64,000 nt of DNA from Acinetobacter pollinis (GTDB taxonomy: Bacteria; Pseudomonadota; Gammaproteobacteria; Pseudomonadales; Moraxellaceae), in assembly GCF_015627175.1 (NCBI RefSeq), contig NZ_VTDQ01000007.1, positions 1 through 64,000 on the forward strand, read 5' to 3'. Below are positions 53,748 to 62,551 of the stretch, in pieces; positions within the stretch are counted from its first letter, which is position 1, and each line of letters begins with the position of its first letter. The position numbers and the translations under genes were made by a program. The notes beneath the pieces are model-generated. The model did no database searches, was not told where the DNA came from, and worked only from the letters and a program-made list of their open reading frames with translations.

Positions 53748-54551
53748 TTATTCATCATCCATAATCGCTGGACTCATGCCTACTGTATTAAAGCCAGCAT
53801 CGACATACATAATTTCACCTGTAATACCAGATGCCCATGGAGAACATAGGAACAATGCAGCGTTCCCAACTTCTTCAATGGTAACATTACGCTTAAGTGG
53901 GGAAATTTTTTCGTTTGCATCTAACATTTTACGGAATGATTTAATGCCTGAAGCTGCAAGTGTACGAATAGGACCTGCTGAAATTGCATTTACACGAATA
54001 CCATCTTGACCTAAGCTTGATGCTAAATAACGCACACCTGCTTCTAAAGATGCTTTTGCCATACCCATAACATTATAGTTTGGCATAACACGTTCAGAAC
54101 CCTGATACGTCAGTGTTAACAAGCAACCCTGACGAGCTTGTAATAAAGGTTTAGCTGCACGTGCCATCGCAACAAAGCTATACGCACTAATGTCATGTGC
54201 TACTTTAAAGCCATCACGATCAGTGACATCTGTAAAGTCACCATCTAACGTATGCGCAGGTGCAAACCCAATTGAATGTACGACACCATCTAAACCATCC
54301 CAATGTTTCGCAAGCTCTGTAAATGCTGTTTCAATCTCTGCATCTACAGCAACATCACAAGGGAAAACAAGTTTAGAGCCAAATTTTTCTGCAAACTCAT
54401 CAACACGCTTCTTTAATTTTTCATTTGGATACGTAAATGCGAGCTCTGCCCCTTCACGATGCAACGCTTGTGCAATACCATAAGCAATAGATAACTTACT
54501 TGCTACACCAGCGATTAAAAAGCGCTTGCCTGTTAATAGTCCTTGTGCCAT
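53748..54551 (-). CDS. fabI: Enoyl-[acyl-carrier-protein] reductase (NADH), FabI
   Basis: The 267-residue SDR-type enzyme reduces enoyl-ACP in fatty acid elongation. It has the cofactor site [21 protein letters not shown], and the catalytic Y-x6-K as YNVMGMAK. It is the target of triclosan in other bacteria. ATG at 54551. It is monocistronic between two terminators. Confidence 0.97.
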   Translation of the reverse strand: MAQGLLTGKRFLIAGVASKLSIAYGIAQALHREGAELAFTYPNEKLKKRVDEFAEKFGSKLVFPCDVAVDAEIETAFTELAKHWDGLDGVVHSIGFAPAHTLDGDFTDVTDRDGFKVAHDISAYSFVAMARAAKPLLQARQGCLLTLTYQGSERVMPNYNVMGMAKASLEAGVRYLASSLGQDGIRVNAISAGPIRTLAASGIKSFRKMLDANEKISPLKRNVTIEEVGNAALFLCSPWASGITGEIMYVDAGFNTVGMSPAIMDDE

Positions 54552-54655
54552 TTATATATTCTCTCATTAAAAACTATGCGTGAAATAATGCCTATTTTGG
54601 ACATTTTTAGAAATTGCATAAAGCATCTTTTTTCATTTTTTTGATGTTTACACAT

Positions 54656-54692
54656 AAAAAAGTCGCCTTTACAACGATAAAGACGACTTTTG
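54656..54692 (-). terminator. Terminator of the BI-1 family gene
   Basis: A 14-bp stem with one G-U pair (54658-54671 with 54678-54691) is followed by T on the minus strand. It lies 22 bases after the stop. Confidence 0.78.
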
Positions 54693-54713
54693 ATATTCAT
54701 TTATACCATGTGA

Positions 54714-55445
54714 TCAATCATCAGATAAAAGACCAATTAAACGTAGAAAAGACGTATACATCCAAACTAGGGTTGCAAGTAAAGAAATTGCACAAACCCA
54801 TTCAAAGGATTCTGGAGCACGTTGTGCTGCAGCATTTTCAATTAAATCGAAGTCTAGAATTAAATTTAAAGATGCAATAACTGCAACGAATGCTGCAAAC
54901 CCTATTCCTAACCAGTTACTTTGAAAAACATATGGAATAGATGAACTAAAAATTAATCCCATTACCATCTGTACAACAAAAACAAGTGCGATAGCTAGCG
55001 TTGCAGACATGACAACAGCTTTAAACTTTTCAGTTGCACGAATAATTTGAAACTTATACAGGCCAAACAAAGCCAGTGTCGTTACAAATGTTGCAAGAAG
55101 AGCCTGTAATGGTGCACCAGGATATTTCATTTGAAAAACAAATGATACACCACCTAAAAAAGCACCTTCGAATAATGCATAAGGAACTGCGAGCATGCGT
55201 GATGTATTCGGTTTAAATACAGTAACCAGTGCAATCAATAAACCACCGATCGCACCGACTAAGCTTGCAGCACCTGCCAAAGCGACATTCATTGAAAGTG
55301 CACAATAAAAGAAAATTGCAAGACCAACTGCTGCTGCAATTCCCGTAAGTAATACTGACTTCCCAATTGTCCCTTGAATGGTCATTGGTTTTTGATAATC
55401 GGCGTAAGTTTCAACGCGTGTTAAAATTGGATTATTACTTTGCAT
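54714..55445 (-). CDS. Bax inhibitor-1/YccA-like integral membrane protein
   Basis: The 243-residue protein has about seven transmembrane helices and the BI-1-like C-terminal region with acidic residues (ILDFDLIENA, IGLLSDD). Bacterial members form pH-sensitive calcium-leak channels (YetJ) or bind FtsH (YccA). The role here is unknown. It is a single gene between fabI and orn. Confidence 0.8.
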   Translation of the reverse strand: MQSNNPILTRVETYADYQKPMTIQGTIGKSVLLTGIAAAVGLAIFFYCALSMNVALAGAASLVGAIGGLLIALVTVFKPNTSRMLAVPYALFEGAFLGGVSFVFQMKYPGAPLQALLATFVTTLALFGLYKFQIIRATEKFKAVVMSATLAIALVFVVQMVMGLIFSSSIPYVFQSNWLGIGFAAFVAVIASLNLILDFDLIENAAAQRAPESFEWVCAISLLATLVWMYTSFLRLIGLLSDD

Positions 55446-55585
55446 TGTTCCGCTCTAATTTCTAAAGATTAGTGAAATATGTATACCATTTTAAAGCTTT
55501 TCAAGTCGCCATCCTATACAGCAACATATGTTTTTGTAACTTCATTTTATTTTTTTATAAATTAAATCGACATGTTTTACAAAAT

Positions 55586-55615
55586 AAAAAGCCCTTATCA
55601 AAGATAAAGGCTTTT
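55586..55615 (-). terminator. orn terminator
   Basis: AAAAGCCCTTATC and GATAAAGGCTTTT pair over 13 positions with one mismatch; T tract on the minus strand. Confidence 0.7.
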
Positions 55616-55622
55616 ATATTAC

Positions 55623-56183
55623 TTATTCGTCATTATTCGTAATAAAGAAATATTCTCTATAATATTTTAATTCACGAATTGAATCGCGAATATCATCTAA
55701 TGCTAAATGAGAAGCTTCTTTTTTAAGACCACTCATAATTTCTGGACGCCAGCGCTTTGCAAGTTCCTTCACAGAGGAAACGTCTAAATTACGATAATGA
55801 AAAAACTGCTCAAGTTCAGGCATAAGACGATGCATAAAACGACGGTCTTGGCAAATAGAGTTTCCGCACATCGGTGAAGATTTTGGAGAAACCCATTTTT
55901 TTAAGAACGCAATCGTTTGCTCTTCTGCATCACGTGCCGTTAACTGGCTACGACGAACGCGCTCAATTAAACCAGATTGTCCGTGTTGGCGAGTATTCCA
56001 CTCATCCATGGCATTTAAAATTTGATCTGATTGATGAATAGCAAGTACAGGCCCTTCAGCAAGCACGTTTAAATGATCATCTGTGATAATGGTTGCAATC
56101 TCAATGATTTTATCATTATCAGTATCTAGACCTGTCATTTCGAGGTCAATCCAAATTAACCGTGTATCTACTGTGCTGCTCAT
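55623..56183 (-). CDS. orn: Oligoribonuclease
   Basis: The 186-residue DEDDh exonuclease degrades the shortest RNAs and pGpG to mononucleotides. The acidic residues are in [10 protein letters not shown], then the D of QDRRFMH and the H/D of [11 protein letters not shown] chose the ATG at 56183 ([13 protein letters not shown]) rather than a TTG 18 bases upstream, as homologues begin just before [11 protein letters not shown]. It is transcribed away from rsgA, an arrangement also seen in E. coli and Pseudomonas. Confidence 0.95.
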   Translation of the reverse strand: MSSTVDTRLIWIDLEMTGLDTDNDKIIEIATIITDDHLNVLAEGPVLAIHQSDQILNAMDEWNTRQHGQSGLIERVRRSQLTARDAEEQTIAFLKKWVSPKSSPMCGNSICQDRRFMHRLMPELEQFFHYRNLDVSSVKELAKRWRPEIMSGLKKEASHLALDDIRDSIRELKYYREYFFITNNDE

Positions 56184-56299
56184 GAAATCAGTTCTTATCA
56201 ACTTAAAACATGAATAGTAGCAAATTTATTGCTTCTTGGCTGTAATTGAACCGTGCTTCATGCTATTTTTGCCATCTCTCAACTGGTTTTTATATGTGA

Positions 56300-57358
56300 A
56301 TGGCTCTTATCCGTAAACGTCGTTTGACAGAGCAACAAAAGCGTCGAATTCAGAAACAACATCAATCACGTCAAGATGAAATCGATACATCCAACGACCT
56401 CGAAGGTCTGGTTGTACAGCACTATGGTAGACAACTTGAAGTTCAAGCACTCTCTACTCCGCTTAATCATCCCGAAAAACCAAAGGTAAAGGACAATGAA
56501 CCAGAACCATTTTGGAAACCGATTGAAATAGGCAGTGTTTGGCGTTGTCATACTCGTACTAACTTAGAACTTCTCGTTACAGGCGACAGAGTGAAATGGC
56601 AAGCAGATCCCAATACGGGATTGGGCATTATTACAGCAATTCATGAGCGTAAGTCCTTACTTACTCGTCCTGACCGTTACCACAAGGTTAAGCCTGTTGC
56701 AGCCAATATTAGTTTGATCGTTATTGTATTTGCACCACTACCTGAACCTGCACCAATGCTCATTGATCGCTATTTAGTGGCTTGCCAAGAAGCAGATATT
56801 CCAACCCTATTGGTATTGAATAAAGTTGATTTAATTCAAAATGATCATGAAATCTATACACTTGTCGAGGAATATCGACGTTTAGGTTATGAAATCATGC
56901 TTACCCAATCTGATGGTGATTTAACTCCTCTCAGAACACGATTAGATGGTGAAACAGTTGCCTTTGTTGGGCAATCTGGTGTGGGAAAAAGCTCGTTAAT
57001 TAATACCATTGTTCCAGATGCTTCCCAGAAGACCAATATCATTTCAGAAAACTCTGCACTTGGACAGCATACAACTACATCAACGCGCCTTATTAGCTTT
57101 GGAGAAAATGGTGCACTGATTGACTCTCCTGGAATTCGAGAGTTCGGGCTATGGCATTTGACAGAAGATGCAGTACTTCATGGTTTTCCTGAAATTTTCC
57201 CTCTTATTGGATCATGCCAATTTAGAAATTGTACGCATAAAAATGCAAAAAACTGCGCACTTGAAAAAGCGGCAAACACGGGAGAAATTCTTCCTAGACG
57301 TTTAGAAAGTTTTTTACGTTTGTGCGATGAAATTCAAGTCGCAAACCAAAAAACTTAA
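56300..57358 (+). CDS. rsgA: Ribosome small subunit-dependent GTPase A
   Basis: The 352-residue protein is a circularly permuted GTPase for late 30S maturation. The order is OB domain, then NKVDLI (G4), GQSGVGKSSLIN (G1) and DSPGIREFGL (G3), then the zinc-binding CX5C-type knuckle (CQFRNCTHKNAKNC). A basic N-terminal extension (RKRRLTEQQKRRIQKQHQ) may bind RNA. It is divergent from orn. Start ATG 56300 lacks an obvious ribosome site. Confidence 0.96.
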   Translation: MALIRKRRLTEQQKRRIQKQHQSRQDEIDTSNDLEGLVVQHYGRQLEVQALSTPLNHPEKPKVKDNEPEPFWKPIEIGSVWRCHTRTNLELLVTGDRVKWQADPNTGLGIITAIHERKSLLTRPDRYHKVKPVAANISLIVIVFAPLPEPAPMLIDRYLVACQEADIPTLLVLNKVDLIQNDHEIYTLVEEYRRLGYEIMLTQSDGDLTPLRTRLDGETVAFVGQSGVGKSSLINTIVPDASQKTNIISENSALGQHTTTSTRLISFGENGALIDSPGIREFGLWHLTEDAVLHGFPEIFPLIGSCQFRNCTHKNAKNCALEKAANTGEILPRRLESFLRLCDEIQVANQKT

Positions 57359-57450
57359 TTTTCTTGGCAATTACCCTTGAACCACGCTTTTTGATCACTA
57401 TTAATATAAGCTATACTCTAGCTCAATTTTTGATGGTAATAAGGTGAATT

Positions 57451-57858
57451 GTGGAACGTTGGTTCGAATTCATGGGGAATCACCCCTTTTTATTTGGTCT
57501 GCTTGCGGTTCTTATCGTACTGTTTTTCGTAATTGAAGGAAAACGCAATGGCCGCAAAATTTCTCCACAGTCCCTTGGTATTTTGGTGAAAGCACAAAAT
57601 GCAATGCTGATTGATTTAAGAGATACCAAAGACTATCGCGAAGGTCATATTAGCGGTAGTCGCAATATTCCATACAGTAGCTTAAGCAACCACATCGAAG
57701 AGTTACAAACTGAGGGAAGACCGTTAGTTTTCATTTGTAACTTAGGTCAAGTTGCAGGTAGCGCAATCGCGCAAGTTAGCTATGCAGATAGTTACCGTCT
57801 GGATGGTGGAATCTCAAATTGGAAAGCTCAAGGCTTACCATTAATTAAAGCAAAATAA
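57451..57858 (+). CDS. Rhodanese-like domain membrane protein
   Basis: The 135-residue protein has an N-terminal helix (about 13-29) and a rhodanese domain whose active site reads VFICNLGQVAGSA, with the catalytic cysteine in ICN. The start is GTG at 57451 with AAGGTG upstream. It lies directly upstream of grxC and secB, like E. coli YibN in the yibN-grxC-secB order. It may deliver sulfur or act in thiol redox homeostasis. Confidence 0.88.
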   Translation: MERWFEFMGNHPFLFGLLAVLIVLFFVIEGKRNGRKISPQSLGILVKAQNAMLIDLRDTKDYREGHISGSRNIPYSSLSNHIEELQTEGRPLVFICNLGQVAGSAIAQVSYADSYRLDGGISNWKAQGLPLIKAK

Positions 57859-57876
57859 CGTTTAGCGAGAAGCATT

Positions 57877-58131
57877 ATGGCAAATGTCGTCATCTACTCT
57901 ACAACAGTATGTCCTTACTGCGTACGTGCAAAACAACTTTTAGAACGCAAAGGTATTGCATATAAAGAAATTAACCTTTCAAACGAAGCGCCTGAAGTAC
58001 GTGTAGAGCTTATGCAGCGTACCAATCATCGTACAGTTCCACAAATTTTTATTAACGATCAGTTCATTGGTGGATTTGATCAGCTTTATGCATTAGATCG
58101 CGAAAGCAAACTTGATGAGCTGGTTAACTAA
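57877..58131 (+). CDS. grxC: Glutaredoxin 3
   Basis: The 84-residue glutaredoxin has the CPYC active site (C12/C15) and the GSH-binding TVPQIF and GGFDQL motifs. It reduces disulfides with glutathione. It lies 18 bases after the rhodanese gene and 29 bases before secB. Confidence 0.96.
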   Translation: MANVVIYSTTVCPYCVRAKQLLERKGIAYKEINLSNEAPEVRVELMQRTNHRTVPQIFINDQFIGGFDQLYALDRESKLDELVN

Positions 58132-58160
58132 CCAGCTCGATATTAAATAAGGATTTAATA

Positions 58161-58619
58161 ATGACTGAAGAAAAGCAACCACAATTGGCTTTGGAACGTC
58201 TATATACAAAAGACGTTTCTTTTGAAGTTCCTGGGGCACATGTTTTTACTAAAGAGTGGCAACCTGAGTTAAACATTAACTTATCTTCAAATGCAGATAA
58301 AGTTGATGCAACACACTTTGAAGTTGCACTAAAAGTAATTGTAGAAGCGAAAAATGCGGGTGAAACTGCGTTTATCGTTGATGTAACACAAGCAGGTGTT
58401 TTCCTTGTAGATGGTATTGAAGAAGACCGCCTACCTTATATATTAGGTGCATACTGTCCAAATATTTTATTCCCTTTCCTACGTGAAGCTGTAAATGATT
58501 TAGTCACAAAAGGAAGCTTCCCTCAGTTATTGCTCACTCCAATTAACTTTGATGCAGAATTTGAAGCGAATATGCAACGTGCTCAAATGGAAGCAGCTGA
58601 AGCTGAAGGCAAAGCATAA
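58161..58619 (+). CDS. secB: Protein-export chaperone SecB
   Basis: The 152-residue tetrameric chaperone binds unfolded preproteins and hands them to SecA. The family motifs ([44 protein letters not shown]) are clear. AAGGATT precedes the ATG. It ends the rhodanese-grxC-secB operon. Confidence 0.97.
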   Translation: MTEEKQPQLALERLYTKDVSFEVPGAHVFTKEWQPELNINLSSNADKVDATHFEVALKVIVEAKNAGETAFIVDVTQAGVFLVDGIEEDRLPYILGAYCPNILFPFLREAVNDLVTKGSFPQLLLTPINFDAEFEANMQRAQMEAAEAEGKA

Positions 58620-58628
58620 TTATTTTCT

Positions 58629-58662
58629 AAAGTGAGATAATATCCATTATCTCACTTTTTTA
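58629..58662 (+). terminator. secB terminator
   Basis: AAGTGAGATAAT/ATTATCTCACTT is a 12-bp perfect stem with a 4-base loop and a T run. Confidence 0.9.
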
Positions 58663-58801
58663 TAAAAGCAGATCACTTGGCATATATTGCTGTATTTCTA
58701 TCTATTATCATTATATTTACATAACAACTAAAATGTAATTCACATATATAATAATTTTTAAGCATAAAATAAAATAATTCTCACAAGAACATGATAATAA
58801 A

Positions 58802-60163
58802 ATGAATAAAAATATAAATGCATCACATTTTAAAATGTCAAATGCAAACTTATTCACAATATCAGAAAGTATACATAAAAATATCTCACCACAAGAAATC
58901 ATTACTCTTTGCAAAAATACTCTACTTTGTGAGGATATCGTCTTTTTAGAATCCATCAACGGTTCTGAATATTCTTATTATTATGATAGTGCTTATGCAC
59001 TTTCTAAGATAAATGCCATTCAATATATTAAAAACATCCATTTCTTTAAAAAAAATATGCCCTTTTCTTTTTATGTTAAAAATAAAGATCGGCCTTTGAA
59101 TATAGATAATAATTATCTCATTTTAGAAATAGATAATACCCATATATCTCAAAAAATATTTATCTTTATAAAAGGTAATTTTATAAAGAGGCATATTGTT
59201 TACAATAAGAATTTCTCTGTTTTTATGGGATTATTAAAATTATATTTTGCAAACCGTGCTTATTCTCAAAAAAATATTATTGATAATATTAAAGCTGATC
59301 CACTTTATAAACAGTTGGCTCAACAGGCACCTGTATTAATTAATATTATTAGTCCAGATTTAAAATTTACTTTATGGAATCAAGAGTGCGAACGACTTTT
59401 AGGTTGGAAACATAGCGAATTACAACAAGCAGATAATCAGTTATTAAGTTTGTTCACTAACTTAACAGACTACAATAAAGTAAAAAATTACTTTTTAAGT
59501 AGACCTGAGAAATCCACACTGACGGAACTTACTCCCATTTGTAAAGATGGCTCTATGCTTACCACATTGTGGACCAGTATTCAGCTTCCAGATTATTCCT
59601 ATATTAACATTGGTATCAATGTTACAGAGCAACGTAAATCAGAACAGATACTACAAAAACGTGCAAACACAGATAATCTTACACAATGTCTCAATAGAGT
59701 CGCTATTTTTGACCAATTAGAAACGTCTTTAAAAACATGTAAAAACTCTCAAATAGGTTTTTGTGTATTTCTTCTAGATATAGACCATTTTAAAATCGTG
59801 AATGACACATGGGGGCATATGATTGGAGATAAAGCACTCCAACACTTCTGCCATATTTTACAACTCAATAAAAAACAAAAAGTACATATAGGACGATTCG
59901 GTGGAGAAGAGTTTCTTCTCATTTTGGAAACAAGTTATGAAAATGAAGCAATCGCTTTTGATGAGCAAATTCGGGCTTCTCTTGCAAGTCACCCATTGTA
60001 TGAAGGCAAAAATAAAATAGAACTAAACTATAGTGGTGGTTTCGTAATGGTGAAGGATGGTCAATGCTCCAAAAATCTACTTCTATCAGATGTAGATCAC
60101 GCTTTATATCATGCAAAAGAACAAGGTCGTGGTCGAACACTTCAGGCACACACCTCATACTAA
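58802..60163 (+). CDS. PAS-GGDEF diguanylate cyclase
   Basis: The 453-residue protein has a poorly conserved N-terminal domain (about 1-160, Asn/Ile/Lys-rich), a PAS domain (about 170-280) and a GGDEF domain with the active site GGEEF at 367-371. That sequence is an active variant, so it should make c-di-GMP. The I-site RxxD normally upstream is absent (V and K at those places), implying no allosteric product inhibition. The N-terminal half is noticeably more AT-rich than the neighbours. No EAL partner is nearby. Confidence 0.88.
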   Translation: MNKNINASHFKMSNANLFTISESIHKNISPQEIITLCKNTLLCEDIVFLESINGSEYSYYYDSAYALSKINAIQYIKNIHFFKKNMPFSFYVKNKDRPLNIDNNYLILEIDNTHISQKIFIFIKGNFIKRHIVYNKNFSVFMGLLKLYFANRAYSQKNIIDNIKADPLYKQLAQQAPVLINIISPDLKFTLWNQECERLLGWKHSELQQADNQLLSLFTNLTDYNKVKNYFLSRPEKSTLTELTPICKDGSMLTTLWTSIQLPDYSYINIGINVTEQRKSEQILQKRANTDNLTQCLNRVAIFDQLETSLKTCKNSQIGFCVFLLDIDHFKIVNDTWGHMIGDKALQHFCHILQLNKKQKVHIGRFGGEEFLLILETSYENEAIAFDEQIRASLASHPLYEGKNKIELNYSGGFVMVKDGQCSKNLLLSDVDHALYHAKEQGRGRTLQAHTSY

Positions 60164-60250
60164 AAACTTAACAATTCTCTGGCATAATGAGTGACTAAAG
60201 GTCGTTATTATCAAAATATTATTTAAGTATTATTAGAGGCGAAATAGCAC

Positions 60251-61555
60251 ATGGCAAAGTCAGTTAATTCTCCAAGTAAGCGCTTCTTAAAACTTGCAAG
60301 TATGACAGCCAGTATCGCAACAAAAACTGTATCGAACTCTATTCGTAGCTTTACTGCCGATGAGCAGCATAAAGACCAAGCTAGACATAAACTTTTTCAA
60401 GATATCGGAATTCAAATTGCAGATACACTTGGAGAAATGAAAGGTGCTGTCATGAAAGTTGGACAGATTGCCTCTCAATATAAAGATATTTTTCCTCCAG
60501 AAATATCTAAAGCAATTGAAAAACTACAGCGCCAAGCACCACCTATGCCCTTTAATGACATTAAAGTGCAAGTCGAAAAAGAACTAAAGCAATCACTCCA
60601 TGAAGCCTTTTTAGCTTTTGAGGAAACACCTTTTGCTGCCGCTTCCATTGGACAAGTTCATAAAGCACAACTCAAAACGGGTGAACATGTTGTTGTAAAA
60701 ATTCAGTATCCTGGTGTAGATGAAGCATGTGAAAGTGACCTAAAGCAAATTCGCTTGGCATTAAAAATGATGGGATTACTGAAAATTGATAAAAAACTCC
60801 AAGATCAAATTTTTAATGAAATTCAGGAAAGTTTAGCCAATGAACTGAACTATGAAATTGAAGCACAAAATTTAGAAATTGCACGTTCATTTCATGAAAA
60901 GTTAGATCCACAAATTATTATCCCAAAAGTCTTTAAAGACTACTCTACTCGTCATTTATTAACACTGAGTCTTGAGGTCGGGCATGATATTTCAACAGCA
61001 AGCACATGGAGTCAAGACATTCGAAATACCTTAGGTAGACGCCTTGTAAAAGCAATGGGACAGGAAATCTTTTATCTGAAGCGTTTTCATTGTGACCCTC
61101 ACCCAGGTAACTTTGCATTTCGAGAAAATGGCGATGTTCTTGTATATGATTATGGTGGTGTGAAAGTCATTTCTTCTTATGTCATTCAGCAATTTAAAGA
61201 CCTAATTCAAGCTTCTCGTGATGGCAATATTCCTCAATTAGAAACGGCTTTATTTGATTTACAAGCACTCACTGAAAAAGGGAAATTTCCTTCAAACTTA
61301 TATCATGAATGGCTTGAAGTCTTGCTAAGACCACTTACCCAAAAATATGACTTTAAAGAAAATTCAGCTCACCATGACAGTGTGAAACTGGCTAAACAGT
61401 CTTTAAAATATTGGGATTTATTTAAACCATCACCCGATACACTTATGATTAATCGAACGATTTCAGGTCACTACTGGAATATGATTCATTTACAAGTTAA
61501 TGACAATTTAAGTGATCTATTTGAAGAAATTATTCCTAATCAACATACGAGCTAG
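60251..61555 (+). CDS. ABC1/UbiB-family atypical kinase (AarF-like)
   Basis: The 434-residue protein belongs to the ADCK/UbiB family. The KxGQ extension (MKVGQIASQ), the alanine-rich loop (AAASIGQVHKAQL), the VVVKIQYPGV lysine and FHCDPHPGNFAF with DYGG are visible. Relatives support ubiquinone synthesis. This one lacks the C-terminal transmembrane pair of UbiB and is shorter, so it may be a paralogue with another substrate. Downstream is hopJ, 60 bases away. Confidence 0.85.
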   Translation: MAKSVNSPSKRFLKLASMTASIATKTVSNSIRSFTADEQHKDQARHKLFQDIGIQIADTLGEMKGAVMKVGQIASQYKDIFPPEISKAIEKLQRQAPPMPFNDIKVQVEKELKQSLHEAFLAFEETPFAAASIGQVHKAQLKTGEHVVVKIQYPGVDEACESDLKQIRLALKMMGLLKIDKKLQDQIFNEIQESLANELNYEIEAQNLEIARSFHEKLDPQIIIPKVFKDYSTRHLLTLSLEVGHDISTASTWSQDIRNTLGRRLVKAMGQEIFYLKRFHCDPHPGNFAFRENGDVLVYDYGGVKVISSYVIQQFKDLIQASRDGNIPQLETALFDLQALTEKGKFPSNLYHEWLEVLLRPLTQKYDFKENSAHHDSVKLAKQSLKYWDLFKPSPDTLMINRTISGHYWNMIHLQVNDNLSDLFEEIIPNQHTS

Positions 61556-61615
61556 TTATTTGTATATGACATCATTTGTTGTAGGATAAGATTTTTAAAT
61601 TAAATAGGGCAGAAA

Positions 61616-61951
61616 ATGGCACAGCATCTATTAGCACAATTAAATGCAAATACAATCAAATTTATAGATGTGATTTCTTACATTGACCGTCACTATACAC
61701 ATACACCAACAGCTTTCGTGAATGGCGCTCAAAAAAATCAAGCAACAGAAAACCAAGGCAGTGCAAAAGTTCTATCATTTGCAAAACTGCATAAGTTAAA
61801 TGAGCAAGATACGCTTCAACTATTCGCAGAGCACTACGCAAAAGTTCAAGCAACCCCCAATGAAGAAGACCACCAAAATATCCGTCAATTTATAAAAACA
61901 GGATGGAAAGGTGTTTCTTTTGATGGAGACGTACTTCAACCTCGCGTATAA
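61616..61951 (+). CDS. HopJ-family protein
   Basis: The 111-residue protein matches the HopJ family, named for a Pseudomonas syringae type III effector but common in free-living bacteria that lack type III secretion. Motifs such as IKFIDVISYIDRHY, FVNG, LSFAKLH and FIKTGWKGVSFDG are family-typical. No signal or secretion partner is nearby, so an intracellular role is likely. AGGGCAG precedes the ATG. Confidence 0.82.
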   Translation: MAQHLLAQLNANTIKFIDVISYIDRHYTHTPTAFVNGAQKNQATENQGSAKVLSFAKLHKLNEQDTLQLFAEHYAKVQATPNEEDHQNIRQFIKTGWKGVSFDGDVLQPRV

Positions 61952-61958
61952 AATATCG

Positions 61959-61990
61959 GTTTTCGATATGCTTAAAAGCATATCGAAAAC
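61959..61990. terminator. Hairpin between the convergent hopJ and crcB genes
   Basis: GTTTTCGATATGCTT and AAGCATATCGAAAAC form a perfect 15-bp stem with almost no loop. The T tract is poor, so it may act as a bidirectional terminator of weak strength. Confidence 0.5.
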
Positions 61991-61999
61991 AATAATTGA

Positions 62000-62380
62000 T
62001 TAAGCACCATGCAACCATTGAAATACTGCCATACCTGCCATCGTACACAACAATGCACCAATCACATGAATCGAAATAACCAACATAGCAGTAGAGATTC
62101 TTCCTTGTTCTAGCAAAGTCACAACCTCTAAGGAAAATGTTGAAAACGTGGTTAGACCACCACAAAATCCCGTAATTACAAATAGTTTATAATTTTGACT
62201 GAGCTGGCTTTGTGCAAAAAATGCGATTGCAAATCCAATAATGAACCCACCTATCAAATTTACGGCAACTGTTCCCATAGGAATAGATGGATGTAGATTG
62301 TTCAGTTTCAAACCAACCCACCATCTAGACCATCCCCCTAAAATTGAGCCTAAAGCAATCGCAACTAATGAATAGTACAT
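62000..62380 (-). CDS. crcB: Fluoride channel CrcB (Fluc)
   Basis: The 126-residue Fluc subunit exports fluoride. It has four transmembrane helices, an N-terminal GSILGGWSRWW and the signature GGLTTFSTFS in helix 3. Start ATG 62380 has AGGAAG five bases upstream. A fluoride riboswitch precedes it, so expression is probably induced by fluoride. Confidence 0.94.
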   Translation of the reverse strand: MYYSLVAIALGSILGGWSRWWVGLKLNNLHPSIPMGTVAVNLIGGFIIGFAIAFFAQSQLSQNYKLFVITGFCGGLTTFSTFSLEVVTLLEQGRISTAMLVISIHVIGALLCTMAGMAVFQWLHGA

Positions 62381-62452
62381 ATACTCTTCCTATTTTTTAT
62401 CTTCTATTTAAGCAGAGTACGCATATACCTACGCCCCTGCTATCATCATCAA

Positions 62453-62513
62453 GGTTACGTAGGCATCATTAGCCATTATTGGCGGTTTTTAAAAGGAAGA
62501 TACCATTTCCTCT
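62453..62513 (-). promoter_or_regulatory. Fluoride riboswitch (crcB motif)
   Basis: Read on the minus strand, the leader has the fluoride aptamer pattern: GAGGAAATGGTATC, then AACCGCC, GGCTAATGATGCC and the 3' CTACG. This fits the crcB-motif consensus of a GATGG-type loop, ACCGC and GCTGATGATGCC. The 3' CCTACG (62463 to 62458) can pair with CGTAGG at 62433 to 62428, an alternative stem of the expression platform. No T-rich terminator follows, which suggests translational control. Confidence 0.85.
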
Positions 62514-62551
62514 ATCTCAAATGACTATATAAAGGTAATTGAAGGAAAATT

